From an uncultured Bacteroides sp. (GTDB taxonomy: Bacteria > Bacteroidota > Bacteroidia > Bacteroidales > Bacteroidaceae), in contig UQVZ01000013.1 in assembly GCA_900544675.1 (NCBI GenBank), forward strand, positions 23,744 through 87,743: a stretch of 64,000 nucleotides of DNA, in the 5' to 3' direction. A program made the position numbers and the translations under genes. Below, piece by piece: positions 8,431 to 16,067 of this stretch; position 1 is the stretch's first letter, and every line of letters begins with the position of its first letter. Below the pieces are notes generated by a model that was not told the origin of the DNA, did no database searches, and was given only the letters and a program-made list of their open reading frames with translations.

Positions 8431-9219
8431 TTATTCGTTGTTTTCAGTTTTTGGAATAAAATACCCTAAGAATTCTAATCCTTTTCCATTTCGAATCATA
8501 AAATCATGAATAGTAAATAGACAATCTGATAATTGAGAGGTTCTATTATCACGCAGGTCAATGTTGATGTTCTGTATCTTCTGAAGCCATTTATGGCAGA
8601 GTTCGTTTATTTTGTCAATGAAATATTCGTCAGTTATATTTGCAAGCTGACATCCTTTTATGAGATCTTTAATTTTTTTAGCTGCAAACAAAGTTACAAT
8701 ATACTCTCCGGTCCATTTTACGGTTTTTTCTTTAATGAATGAACCTTTAATAAAGATCTCCTTTTTAGATAGAATATTGTCGATTTCCTCAATGTACGAT
8801 ATAGAAGATGATGAACATTGGGTGGGGTCAAATCCTTTGGATATAGAGATAATTTTCTCAAATAGTTTTTCCCAAGTATAATGTTCAACATCTAATGTCA
8901 TGACGCTGCTATTATTGAGAACGAAGAATTTAGACTTGTCAAAATCGAGCAATCTTTTTCCGTCCCGTTCAACAATGGCCTTCATATAGGTCATACTGCC
9001 GTATCCGAAATTTGTCTTAATCTTGATTGAAAGATTATCCTTTGGAATTTGCACTCCTCTCTCCCAAAAACCTTTACAGCCATGAGGAAGGAATAAAATT
9101 TCTTCTTCAGGGGCGAAGTAAATAGAGGATGCATACAAACCTTTCGATTCAGAATAGCATAAACAGGTTGTGTGTTCAGATTTGATTTCCTCCCAAATTG
9201 CAGTATTTGTTCTACCCAT
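8431..9219 (-). CDS. unknown soluble protein, last gene of the SLOG/PRTase/HAD operon
   Basis: 262 residues; I do not recognise the family. The N-terminal half looks mixed alpha/beta (segments ILFLPHGCKGFW and KFFVLNNSSVMTLDVEHY), and the C-terminal half from about 110 looks helical. No signal peptide or membrane segment is visible. It begins 35 bp after the DprA-like gene and ends one base before the retron operator. No terminator lies between, so transcription probably runs on into the retron. Its role could be effector or adaptor of the operon. Codon use is A+T-rich like its neighbours. Confidence 0.75.
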   Translation of the reverse strand: MGRTNTAIWEEIKSEHTTCLCYSESKGLYASSIYFAPEEEILFLPHGCKGFWERGVQIPKDNLSIKIKTNFGYGSMTYMKAIVERDGKRLLDFDKSKFFVLNNSSVMTLDVEHYTWEKLFEKIISISKGFDPTQCSSSSISYIEEIDNILSKKEIFIKGSFIKEKTVKWTGEYIVTLFAAKKIKDLIKGCQLANITDEYFIDKINELCHKWLQKIQNINIDLRDNRTSQLSDCLFTIHDFMIRNGKGLEFLGYFIPKTENNE

Positions 9220-9254
9220 GGTAATCTGTACTTAGAATTAAATTCCGTTTGACT

Positions 9255-10181
9255 TTAAAATAAAAAACATTGGTTCGTTTTGGTAACCAACCGAAGAACA
9301 GCCTCACTCATATTAGTAGAATCAATTCGTATCACACTGCTGTCCCCTTCAAGAATTTGACGATTCAAATCATACATTGCAATATCGTGATGCTTACTGT
9401 CATTATAGATAACGCCACGTTTGATGCCATAGGACTTTGCCTTTTCCATGGCATGTCTCGAACCACAGTCATTTCCTAAGTTATTAGGAGCATAGCTTGC
9501 AGATAAAAGTATGGCATCAGAGAATAAGGCTTGTAACCTATCTCGGACAACAAATCTGCTCACCATGTCATTTCGACTTTTGGGAGCTTCGTAATATTCA
9601 CTAATAAGCAATCCTCCTGCTTCGACAATTTTTTCAGCAAGTTCTACATTCTCCTTAGGTAAGATGCTGTCAAGAGTGCTAGGCAGAATGGCGATAGTTC
9701 TGGCACCTTTCTCCAAAGCTGTTTGATGAGCGATCGAGTCACAACCAAGAGCGAGGCCACTCACTATTGTTGCGTTGTGTTTTATGATTTCTGACGTAAC
9801 CATTCTCTCAGTCAGTTCAATTTTTTCATCAGGATTGAGGACTCCTATAATAGCAATGTTCAAATTATCTTTGCTTAGCAAGCTTATATCACCTTTATAG
9901 AAAAGCGCAAAAGGTTTGTCTCCCGGTTTCACACTACCGCGCAAAGAGGGAAAATTGGCATCACCGATTGCGACAAGACCATCTGCACAATTTCCAAGTT
10001 GGTTGATGGCAGATTCTATTCTTTCCCGCTTCTTCATAAACTCATATTCATGAGTCTCTAAAAGGTGATATAAAATGGATAAGTCTTCGTTTCCACGTAA
10101 ATTTTTATCTATCCACGCAGGTCCCTTCTGAGGAAAGGTACGAACAGTTAAAATATTTAATGCATTTTCCGAGTACTTCAT
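9255..10181 (-). CDS. DprA/Smf-like SLOG-domain protein
   Basis: 308 residues from the ATG at 10181, 14 bp after the preceding stop; a longer in-frame start exists upstream but would overlap the previous gene. Residues about 110-270 follow the DprA Rossmann fold: IAIIGVLNP, the glycine-rich VSGLALGCDSIAHQTAL block, ARTIAILPSTLDSILPKEN, LLISEYYEAP and GSRHAMEKAKSYG. Classical DprA binds single-stranded DNA and loads RecA. Small SLOG proteins in conflict islands instead are thought to sense or process nucleotides. The placement next to a PRTase and a HAD phosphatase favours the second role. Confidence 0.85.
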   Translation of the reverse strand: MKYSENALNILTVRTFPQKGPAWIDKNLRGNEDLSILYHLLETHEYEFMKKRERIESAINQLGNCADGLVAIGDANFPSLRGSVKPGDKPFALFYKGDISLLSKDNLNIAIIGVLNPDEKIELTERMVTSEIIKHNATIVSGLALGCDSIAHQTALEKGARTIAILPSTLDSILPKENVELAEKIVEAGGLLISEYYEAPKSRNDMVSRFVVRDRLQALFSDAILLSASYAPNNLGNDCGSRHAMEKAKSYGIKRGVIYNDSKHHDIAMYDLNRQILEGDSSVIRIDSTNMSEAVLRLVTKTNQCFLF

Positions 10182-10195
10182 ATACAGAGTTTTTT

Positions 10196-10858
10196 TCAGA
10201 ATCTTGATAACGTTTTGCCGATAGAGTAAAAAATGACACTTCTCGCACCTTTGTCTAAAAGGGCTTGAATGCAATCTTCGTCAATGTTAACAGTCTTAGT
10301 GTAAAGATCGTCAATTAGCAATATATCTTGCCCGATTATATCATCCGAAATATTACACGTATCTTTTGTGATGCCAACATAAGGCAATTCACCTGCCCCC
10401 CCATGACCACTACGAGCCAAATGTGTTGTGGCGGTATCAGTGTGTCTAATAATATCATGTGTACCATCTATAAAACCATTCAATTGTTGTGTCACTAATT
10501 GGATTGTGGCTCTTAAGTATAGTTGATTACAGCGATACGAATTTTCTCGTTTTGATCTAGGAATGACACAAACACGAAGATTTTGTTTTCCACTAAGACG
10601 CAGAAGATTAGGCAAGTCGACTGCCAAAATTTGAGAGAGTTTGTTTATTGCATTATTCAGAGTTTGCTGTGGATATGTCGTGACATCATTCTTAAAAGTG
10701 CAGATCAGATTCTCAATGGTGCCAGGCATGCGCCAGTTACCACCACCTTGGTAATCACCGTGATAAAAAGCGATTATATCTTGCTTGAGAGCTTTTTCGA
10801 CACCACCTTCTCTTTTACGACAAAGACTGGTTCTTGACTGAATTATAAACTGTTCCAT
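10196..10858 (-). CDS. ComF-like phosphoribosyltransferase
   Basis: 220 residues from the ATG at 10858; a TTG at 10867 would overlap the upstream stop. Residues about 178-195 (DILLIDDLYTKTVNID) form the PRPP-binding motif: hydrophobic strand, two acids, then the Thr-rich loop. The segment LRVCVIPRSKRENSY near residue 95 and the overall plan resemble ComF-type enzymes. No Zn-finger is present. The substrate is unknown. It sits between a HAD phosphatase (5-bp gap) and a SLOG protein, a set that could make or remove a nucleotide-like signal. Confidence 0.82.
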   Translation of the reverse strand: MEQFIIQSRTSLCRKREGGVEKALKQDIIAFYHGDYQGGGNWRMPGTIENLICTFKNDVTTYPQQTLNNAINKLSQILAVDLPNLLRLSGKQNLRVCVIPRSKRENSYRCNQLYLRATIQLVTQQLNGFIDGTHDIIRHTDTATTHLARSGHGGAGELPYVGITKDTCNISDDIIGQDILLIDDLYTKTVNIDEDCIQALLDKGARSVIFYSIGKTLSRF

Positions 10859-10863
10859 ACTTT

Positions 10864-11415
10864 TCAAAATTCTACTTTGATGATTTTATCTAAATTGATT
10901 CCATTAGTCACTGCCTCTGAGGTCGAAGCTTCTTCGTTTTCATATAAAACGACGTTTTGTAAGTCGTATCCTAGAGATTTAAGAAGAGTGTATTTGTTGC
11001 CAAGACAATCTTCGTAAAAAAAACGTCGAACAAAATACTTCGTAAGATAATAGAAGTTACATAAGCTAATTGCCCTTCTAGAATGACAATTAGTCAATAG
11101 AATTGTATGATGTCCTTCTTGATGGAGACTTTTCAAGATGCTGAATAGATTACTGTTCAACTCTGTCTCACTGAGGTATGATTCAAAGCACTTTTCTTTA
11201 CGATTAATTATTTCCTCAATTTGAATTTGTGTTAATTTTGGGAATAACTCCTTTAGTTCATTCCTTGTAAATCTCTTTCCATTTTCAATATTGCAGTTTA
11301 TACCCAGTGCTAAACTTATTGCCTCGGAATAGGCAAGGTTGTTAGCTTTATCCGTTTTAATTAATGTATTGTCCATATCGAAAACAAAAACATTGTTGGA
11401 ATTCTGAGTGTTCAT
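10864..11415 (-). CDS. HAD-superfamily hydrolase
   Basis: 183 residues. Motif I is FDMDNTL with nucleophile D13 and acid D15; motif II is LLTN with T108; a Lys follows near 141. A helical cap occupies about 20-85. Motif IV, usually an Asp pair, reads YENEEAST (E159, E161, E162), so metal binding may use Glu or be altered. The family mostly removes phosphate from small molecules. It is the first gene of a four-gene minus-strand operon, about 20 bases behind its promoter. Confidence 0.87.
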   Translation of the reverse strand: MNTQNSNNVFVFDMDNTLIKTDKANNLAYSEAISLALGINCNIENGKRFTRNELKELFPKLTQIQIEEIINRKEKCFESYLSETELNSNLFSILKSLHQEGHHTILLTNCHSRRAISLCNFYYLTKYFVRRFFYEDCLGNKYTLLKSLGYDLQNVVLYENEEASTSEAVTNGINLDKIIKVEF

Positions 11416-11440
11416 AATGCTTGTCTTTTAATTTCTGTAG

Positions 11441-11476
11441 CAAAGGTAAATGCATATTGCGAACTCTATATTCGCA
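11441..11476 (-). promoter_or_regulatory. promoter and WYL-type operator of the HAD/PRTase/SLOG operon
   Basis: TACCTTTG (minus strand, 11448-11441) is followed upstream, after 9 bp, by the perfect inverted repeat TGCGAA-N7-TTCGCA (11458-11476). This is the best copy of the island-wide operator. Confidence 0.8.
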
Positions 11477-12500
11477 CTACAGAATAACTATCAAGCATTG
11501 ATTTAATACGGTTAAAAATATCGTCTTGGATGGATGAAGGCGACAACACGATAAGTTCTTTACCAAAAGAACAAAGTTCACGGATTAACTCATAGTTCGG
11601 AATGCAATCTATAGAGAAAAATGCACCCTCATTAAGAGATGGATATTGCCTACGGAATTCTTCATCTTTCTCATTTTTATATTGGCATTGTGACCCGTGA
11701 ATAGGCTTAGTTCCAACATAATCTATAGAATGATTGCTCACCCAAAAAAGGATATGTTCAATATCCCGATTTTCATATAGAGTTATTCCAATAATATCTT
11801 CGAAACGCTCAGCCAAATCTTCGTTACATGGTTTATATTTTACTTCAGGAAGAGCAGTCACAGCATCAATTCTGTCGAGGGCGAAATTGAGGATTTTGCC
11901 ATCATCATCAGCCGCGCCAATCAAGTACCACCTATTATTATATTGTTTAAGCAAATAGGGGTGGAAAATGATTTCTCTAGTTCCCTTATCCGAGAAAGTG
12001 TGATATTCCAATTTAATGGCAACCTGATTTGATATGTTATCGAATAATACACCTAACAAGTTGGAATTCTGTAGGTATGGGTTATTGCTAAAGCTAATGA
12101 TTCGAGGACGTTTCTTAAGACCAAGTCCGATTTTGAAACGATCAAGCCATTCAAAATGAGCCAAGCCATCGAATTGTCCTATTGTGTTAAGTACTTCTAA
12201 TATCAGGTTACTTTCTTCCTCACTCAGTTCCTTTCTGAAGATAGTAAAAGAAGGGTTCTTATACCTTATACACCGATGACCATTAACTCTATAGCGTTCT
12301 ATTTCAGCATAAAATGGATCGTATTCCAAATAGTTTATGTCCTTCTCAATGCAACGTTGAGATACTTCAGGGAATCCTGCATCAATAAGTTTCTCATTGC
12401 ATTTTTCTGTGAGATCGTGAATATCATAGAAATGATGCCTGTCAGACAGCATTTCATCAAGGTACTTGTATCTTGTTAAAGCATTCTTATTTGTCGGCAT
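11466..12500 (-). CDS. WYL-domain transcriptional regulator
   Basis: 344 residues. An N-terminal winged helix (about 1-80) precedes the WYL ligand-binding domain with the signature R190-W-Y-L193-I-G, followed by ALDRIDAV, and a C-terminal WCX-like region. WYL proteins often repress defence genes until a nucleic-acid or nucleotide ligand appears. It ends inside the operator of the HAD operon (11458-11476), so gene and operator overlap. Its own promoter carries the same repeat, indicating autoregulation. It is the natural candidate to control all three promoters of the island. Confidence 0.9.
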   Translation of the reverse strand: MPTNKNALTRYKYLDEMLSDRHHFYDIHDLTEKCNEKLIDAGFPEVSQRCIEKDINYLEYDPFYAEIERYRVNGHRCIRYKNPSFTIFRKELSEEESNLILEVLNTIGQFDGLAHFEWLDRFKIGLGLKKRPRIISFSNNPYLQNSNLLGVLFDNISNQVAIKLEYHTFSDKGTREIIFHPYLLKQYNNRWYLIGAADDDGKILNFALDRIDAVTALPEVKYKPCNEDLAERFEDIIGITLYENRDIEHILFWVSNHSIDYVGTKPIHGSQCQYKNEKDEEFRRQYPSLNEGAFFSIDCIPNYELIRELCSFGKELIVLSPSSIQDDIFNRIKSMLDSYSVVRI

Positions 12501-12515
12501 ATCTTAATATTTTTG

Positions 12516-12551
12516 CAAAGGTAAATACTGCTCAAGAACACAATGTTCGCA
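12516..12551 (-). promoter_or_regulatory. promoter and WYL-type operator of the WYL gene
   Basis: TACCTTTG (12523-12516, minus strand), a 9-bp gap, then CAAGAA-N7-TTCGCA (12533-12551, plus reading). The right arm is perfect and the left arm keeps GAA. The leader to the ATG at 12500 is only about 10 bases. A weaker fifth-order match, CGCGAA-N7-TTCCTT, lies at 12592-12610. Confidence 0.7.
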
Positions 12552-12559
12552 CAGTTTGG

Positions 12560-12775
12560 TCATGTTTGCGATAATAAATAAGCTTTGTACACGCGAACTA
12601 TCAGTTCCTTAATGTCAACGTCCAATAAGTCTGCTATCTCTAGCAAACTAGTTATATTGGGCAGTGATGAATTTGTACACCATTTTAACATAGTGGATGG
12701 GTTAACTCCCATTTGTTATGAAAGCCATTTACTTGTACGTTTTTCTTAACTAAAACGGGTTTTATTCGATTTACA
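12560..12775 (-). pseudogene. dead XRE/Cro-type HTH regulator
   Basis: Reading the minus strand gives MGVNPSTMLKWCTN, then SLPNITSLLEIADLLDVDIK and ELIVRVYK, a typical short Bacteroidota HTH (helix-turn-helix followed by the LLxIAxLLDVD block), stop at 12560. Immediately before the Met at 12712 the frame reads KRTSKWLS-stop-Q, where the family has an acidic residue in place of the stop (TAA, 12716-12718). The expected N-terminus (NRIKPVLVKK) is in another frame, so there is a frameshift as well. It is probably a remnant of an earlier island regulator. Confidence 0.72.
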
Positions 12776-12779
12776 TCTT

Positions 12780-13150
12780 TTTTAGTTGTAAAACTAATGA
12801 TTTATTTTCATTTTCATTATTGTTTGACAATAAAATTACTAATTTACACTCTATATTAAACATTGAGCTCTTTAATCCTGTGAAAACGATGCGTAAACCA
12901 ACTATTTCAGTTAGGGGTATTTAGTGAATTTCGTTGATTATGACGGCTATCGCAAGCAACTGATAATTAGCAAAAGTTATAATGATTAACTATCGTAGAA
13001 TATCATCTTACCGTTCTTATAATCTCCTTGACAGCCAAATAGAACTGACAAAAAAATGCATCTCAGATCTTCTGAAAATAAAACCCAAACTGCTTCTTAA
13101 AAAATTCTTTTTTTAACATCGGATTCATTCTTTCGGGGTGTTTTAATTCA
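12780..13150. other. A+T-rich stretch with no recognised feature
   Basis: About 370 bp between the dead HTH gene and the mutS promoter. It is A+T-rich, with stops in all frames and no convincing hairpin or repeat. It probably marks the right edge of the island. Confidence 0.5.
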
Positions 13151-13159
13151 AAAAATGGG

Positions 13160-13167
13160 TATCTTTG
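13160..13167 (+). promoter_or_regulatory. -7 promoter element of mutS
   Basis: TATCTTTG, a perfect TAnnTTTG element, 33 bp before the GTG at 13201. It excludes the TTG at 13165 as start because that lies within the element. Confidence 0.7.
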
Positions 13168-13200
13168 CACAGATTATTCACTAAAAGAAAGGACAACACA

Positions 13201-15825
13201 GTGGCTAAAGACAACGATGTGGTATTGACCCCGATGATGAAACAGTATTTCGACCTTAAAGCGAAACATCCCGACGCCTTGATGCTGTTCCGGTGTGGCG
13301 ATTTCTACGAAACCTATTCCGAGGATGCCGTGACTGCCTCGCAGATACTGGGCATCACCCTTACCAAGCGTGCCAACGGGCAATCTAAGACGGTAGAGAT
13401 GGCAGGGTTTCCTTATCATGCCCTCGATACTTACCTGCCCAAGCTGATACGTGCAGGCAGAAGAGTGGCGATATGCGACCAGCTGGAAGACCCGAAAACC
13501 ACCAAGAAGCTGGTGAAGCGGGGCATTACCGAGCTGGTGACACCGGGAGTGGCCATCAGCGACAATGTGTTGTCGTATAAAGAGAACAATTTCCTTGCCG
13601 CCGTCCATTTCGGCAAGACGGCATGCGGTGTGGCTTTTCTTGATATTTCTACGGGGGAGTTCTTGACCGCCGAAGGTCCTTTCGACTACGTCGACAAGCT
13701 GCTGAACAATTTCGCTCCGAAAGAAGTGCTTTTCGAGCGTGGCAAGAAACCGATGTTCGAAGGCAATTTCGGAAGCAAGTTCTTTACGTTCGAGCTGGAA
13801 GACTGGGTGTTTACCGAGGCTTCGGCACGCGAGAAACTGTTGAAGCATTTCGAGACCAAGAACCTGAAAGGCTTCGGCGTGGAGCACCTGAAGAACGGTA
13901 TCATAGCAGCCGGTGCCATCCTGCAATACCTTGACATGACCCAACATTACCAGATAGCCCATATCACCTCGCTGGTGCGCATCGAGGAAGAGCGCTTCGT
14001 GCGGCTGGACAAGTTTACGGTACATAGCCTGGAACTGTTGGGCAGTATGAACGAAGGCGGTGCCAGCCTGCTCGATGTCATAGACCATACGGTCACTCCG
14101 ATGGGTGCGCGCCTGTTGAAACGCTGGATGGTTTTCCCCTTGAAAGACGTGAAACCCATCAATGCGCGGCTGGATGTGGTGGAGTATTTCTTCCGTGAGC
14201 CCGACTTCAAGGAGTTCATCGAAGAAAAGCTGCATCTGATAGGCGACCTGGAGCGCATTGTGTCGAAAGCGGCTGTGGGGCGCATCTCGCCCCGTGAGGT
14301 GGTGCAGCTGAAGGTTGCCCTGCAGGCGGTAGAGCCGATAAAGAATGCCTGCCTGAACGCAGACGACGAAAGCCTGCGCCGCATCGGGGAGCAACTGAAC
14401 CTGTGTGCTTCCATCCGCGACAAGATAGCGAAAGAGATTGTCAACGACCCTCCTTTGCTGGTGAACAAGGGAGGCGTGATAGCCGACGGAGTCAATGCCG
14501 AACTGGACGAATTGCGCCGCATCTCTTATTCGGGCAAGGATTACCTGCTTCAGATTCAGCAACGCGAAATCGAGCAGACGGGCATCCCCAGCCTGAAGAT
14601 AGCTTATAATAATGTGTTCGGCTATTACATCGAAGTGCGGAACACCCATAAAGACAAGGTGCCTGCCGAGTGGATACGCAAGCAGACACTGGTCAATGCC
14701 GAACGCTACATTACCCAAGAGCTGAAGGAATACGAAGAAAAGATATTGGGAGCTGAAGACAAGATACTGGTGCTCGAAACCAAGCTCTACAACGAGTTGG
14801 TGGCAGACCTTGCCGAGTTTATCCCTGCTATCCAGCTCAATGCTTCGCAGATAGCCCGCCTCGATTGCCTGCTCTCGTTTACCAATGCTGCCAGGGAGAA
14901 CCACTATATCCGCCCGGTGGTAGCCGACGATGATGTGCTCGACATCCGTCAGGGGCGTCATCCCGTCATCGAAAAGCAGTTGCCCGTAGGCGAGAAATAC
15001 GTGGCAAACGATGTTTGCCTCGATACCGCGAACCAGCAGATTATCATCATCACCGGTCCCAATATGGCAGGTAAGTCCGCCTTGCTCCGTCAGACGGCGT
15101 TGATTACCCTCTTGGCGCAGATAGGTTGCTTCGTGCCTGCCGAGAGCGCGCACATCGGACTGGTAGACAAGATATTTACCCGTGTAGGGGCAAGCGACAA
15201 CATTTCGGTGGGCGAGTCGACATTTATGGTGGAGATGAACGAAGCCGCCAACATCCTTAATAACCTCTCGCCCCGCAGCTTGGTGCTTTTCGATGAATTG
15301 GGACGTGGTACATCCACCTACGACGGCATTTCGATAGCCTGGGCTATTGTGGAACATATCCACGAGAACCCGAAAGCGCGTGCGCGTACCCTCTTTGCCA
15401 CCCATTATCACGAGTTGAACGATATGGAGGCTCTCTTTCCGCGCATCAAGAACTACAATGTAGCGGTGAAGGAGGTAGGCAATAAAGTGATATTCCTGCG
15501 CCGCCTGGAGCGGGGAGGAAGCGAACACTCTTTCGGTATCCATGTGGCAAAAATGGCAGGTATGCCGCAAAGCATCGTGAAGCGTGCCGGCGAAATCCTG
15601 CATCAGTTGGAGCAGGAGAACCGCCAGGACGGCATTGCCTCGCGCCCGAAGGTACAGCCGAAATCCTCGTCACAAGACGGTGTACAGCTCAGCTTTTTCC
15701 AGCTCGACGACCCGGTATTGTGTCAGATACGCGATGAAATCCTTCATCTTGACGTCAACAACCTGACTCCCATCGAAGCCCTGAATAAGTTGAATGACAT
15801 CAAGCGGATAGTAAGCGGGAAATAG
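13201..15825 (+). CDS. mutS: DNA mismatch repair protein MutS
   Basis: 874 residues from the GTG at 13201, with AAAGGA upstream. The mismatch-reading motif is F35-Y-E37 in GDFYETY. Connector, lever and clamp regions follow. The ATPase has Walker A GPNMAGKSALLRQ (about 618), then the ST-rich FTRVGASDNI block, Walker B LVLFDELGRGTS and the FATHYHEL switch. MutS finds base mismatches and recruits MutL. Length and motif order are those of MutS1. It stands alone next to the island and is convergent with the M16 peptidase. Confidence 0.98.
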   Translation: MAKDNDVVLTPMMKQYFDLKAKHPDALMLFRCGDFYETYSEDAVTASQILGITLTKRANGQSKTVEMAGFPYHALDTYLPKLIRAGRRVAICDQLEDPKTTKKLVKRGITELVTPGVAISDNVLSYKENNFLAAVHFGKTACGVAFLDISTGEFLTAEGPFDYVDKLLNNFAPKEVLFERGKKPMFEGNFGSKFFTFELEDWVFTEASAREKLLKHFETKNLKGFGVEHLKNGIIAAGAILQYLDMTQHYQIAHITSLVRIEEERFVRLDKFTVHSLELLGSMNEGGASLLDVIDHTVTPMGARLLKRWMVFPLKDVKPINARLDVVEYFFREPDFKEFIEEKLHLIGDLERIVSKAAVGRISPREVVQLKVALQAVEPIKNACLNADDESLRRIGEQLNLCASIRDKIAKEIVNDPPLLVNKGGVIADGVNAELDELRRISYSGKDYLLQIQQREIEQTGIPSLKIAYNNVFGYYIEVRNTHKDKVPAEWIRKQTLVNAERYITQELKEYEEKILGAEDKILVLETKLYNELVADLAEFIPAIQLNASQIARLDCLLSFTNAARENHYIRPVVADDDVLDIRQGRHPVIEKQLPVGEKYVANDVCLDTANQQIIIITGPNMAGKSALLRQTALITLLAQIGCFVPAESAHIGLVDKIFTRVGASDNISVGESTFMVEMNEAANILNNLSPRSLVLFDELGRGTSTYDGISIAWAIVEHIHENPKARARTLFATHYHELNDMEALFPRIKNYNVAVKEVGNKVIFLRRLERGGSEHSFGIHVAKMAGMPQSIVKRAGEILHQLEQENRQDGIASRPKVQPKSSSQDGVQLSFFQLDDPVLCQIRDEILHLDVNNLTPIEALNKLNDIKRIVSGK

Positions 15826-16067
15826 CAAGTCCCTTCTTGTTGCAAAGCAAGATATTTGCATCGTACTACGCAATCCAGTCCTCGTTCGGTTCTGACAAGC
15901 CAGGACTGCAGTCCTTGCTATGGGAGGATTGCAGTACTTGCTTGCTAAAATCCCAATCCTTATTAGGCAGGTCCATTAAAGCAACTAGCTGCATTCAGTA
16001 AAGAAGTTATTTGTCTTTGCCGATGCAGCTATCTTTGTTTTTACAACAAGCGTTCTAATCCGATATC
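15826..16067. other. mutS / M16 convergent gap with small palindromes
   Basis: No gene. AGGACTGCAGTCCT near 15903 is a perfect palindrome, followed at once by a decayed copy (AGGATTGCAGTACTTGC). Further on AGCTGCAT (15987-15994) faces ATGCAGCT (16023-16030). These may terminate the two convergent genes, but T-runs are poor. Confidence 0.45.

Noticed and set aside
13174..15603. 809-codon minus-strand frame opposite mutS
   Set aside because: Shadow of the G+C-rich mutS coding sequence; composition and repeats of the translation are not protein-like.
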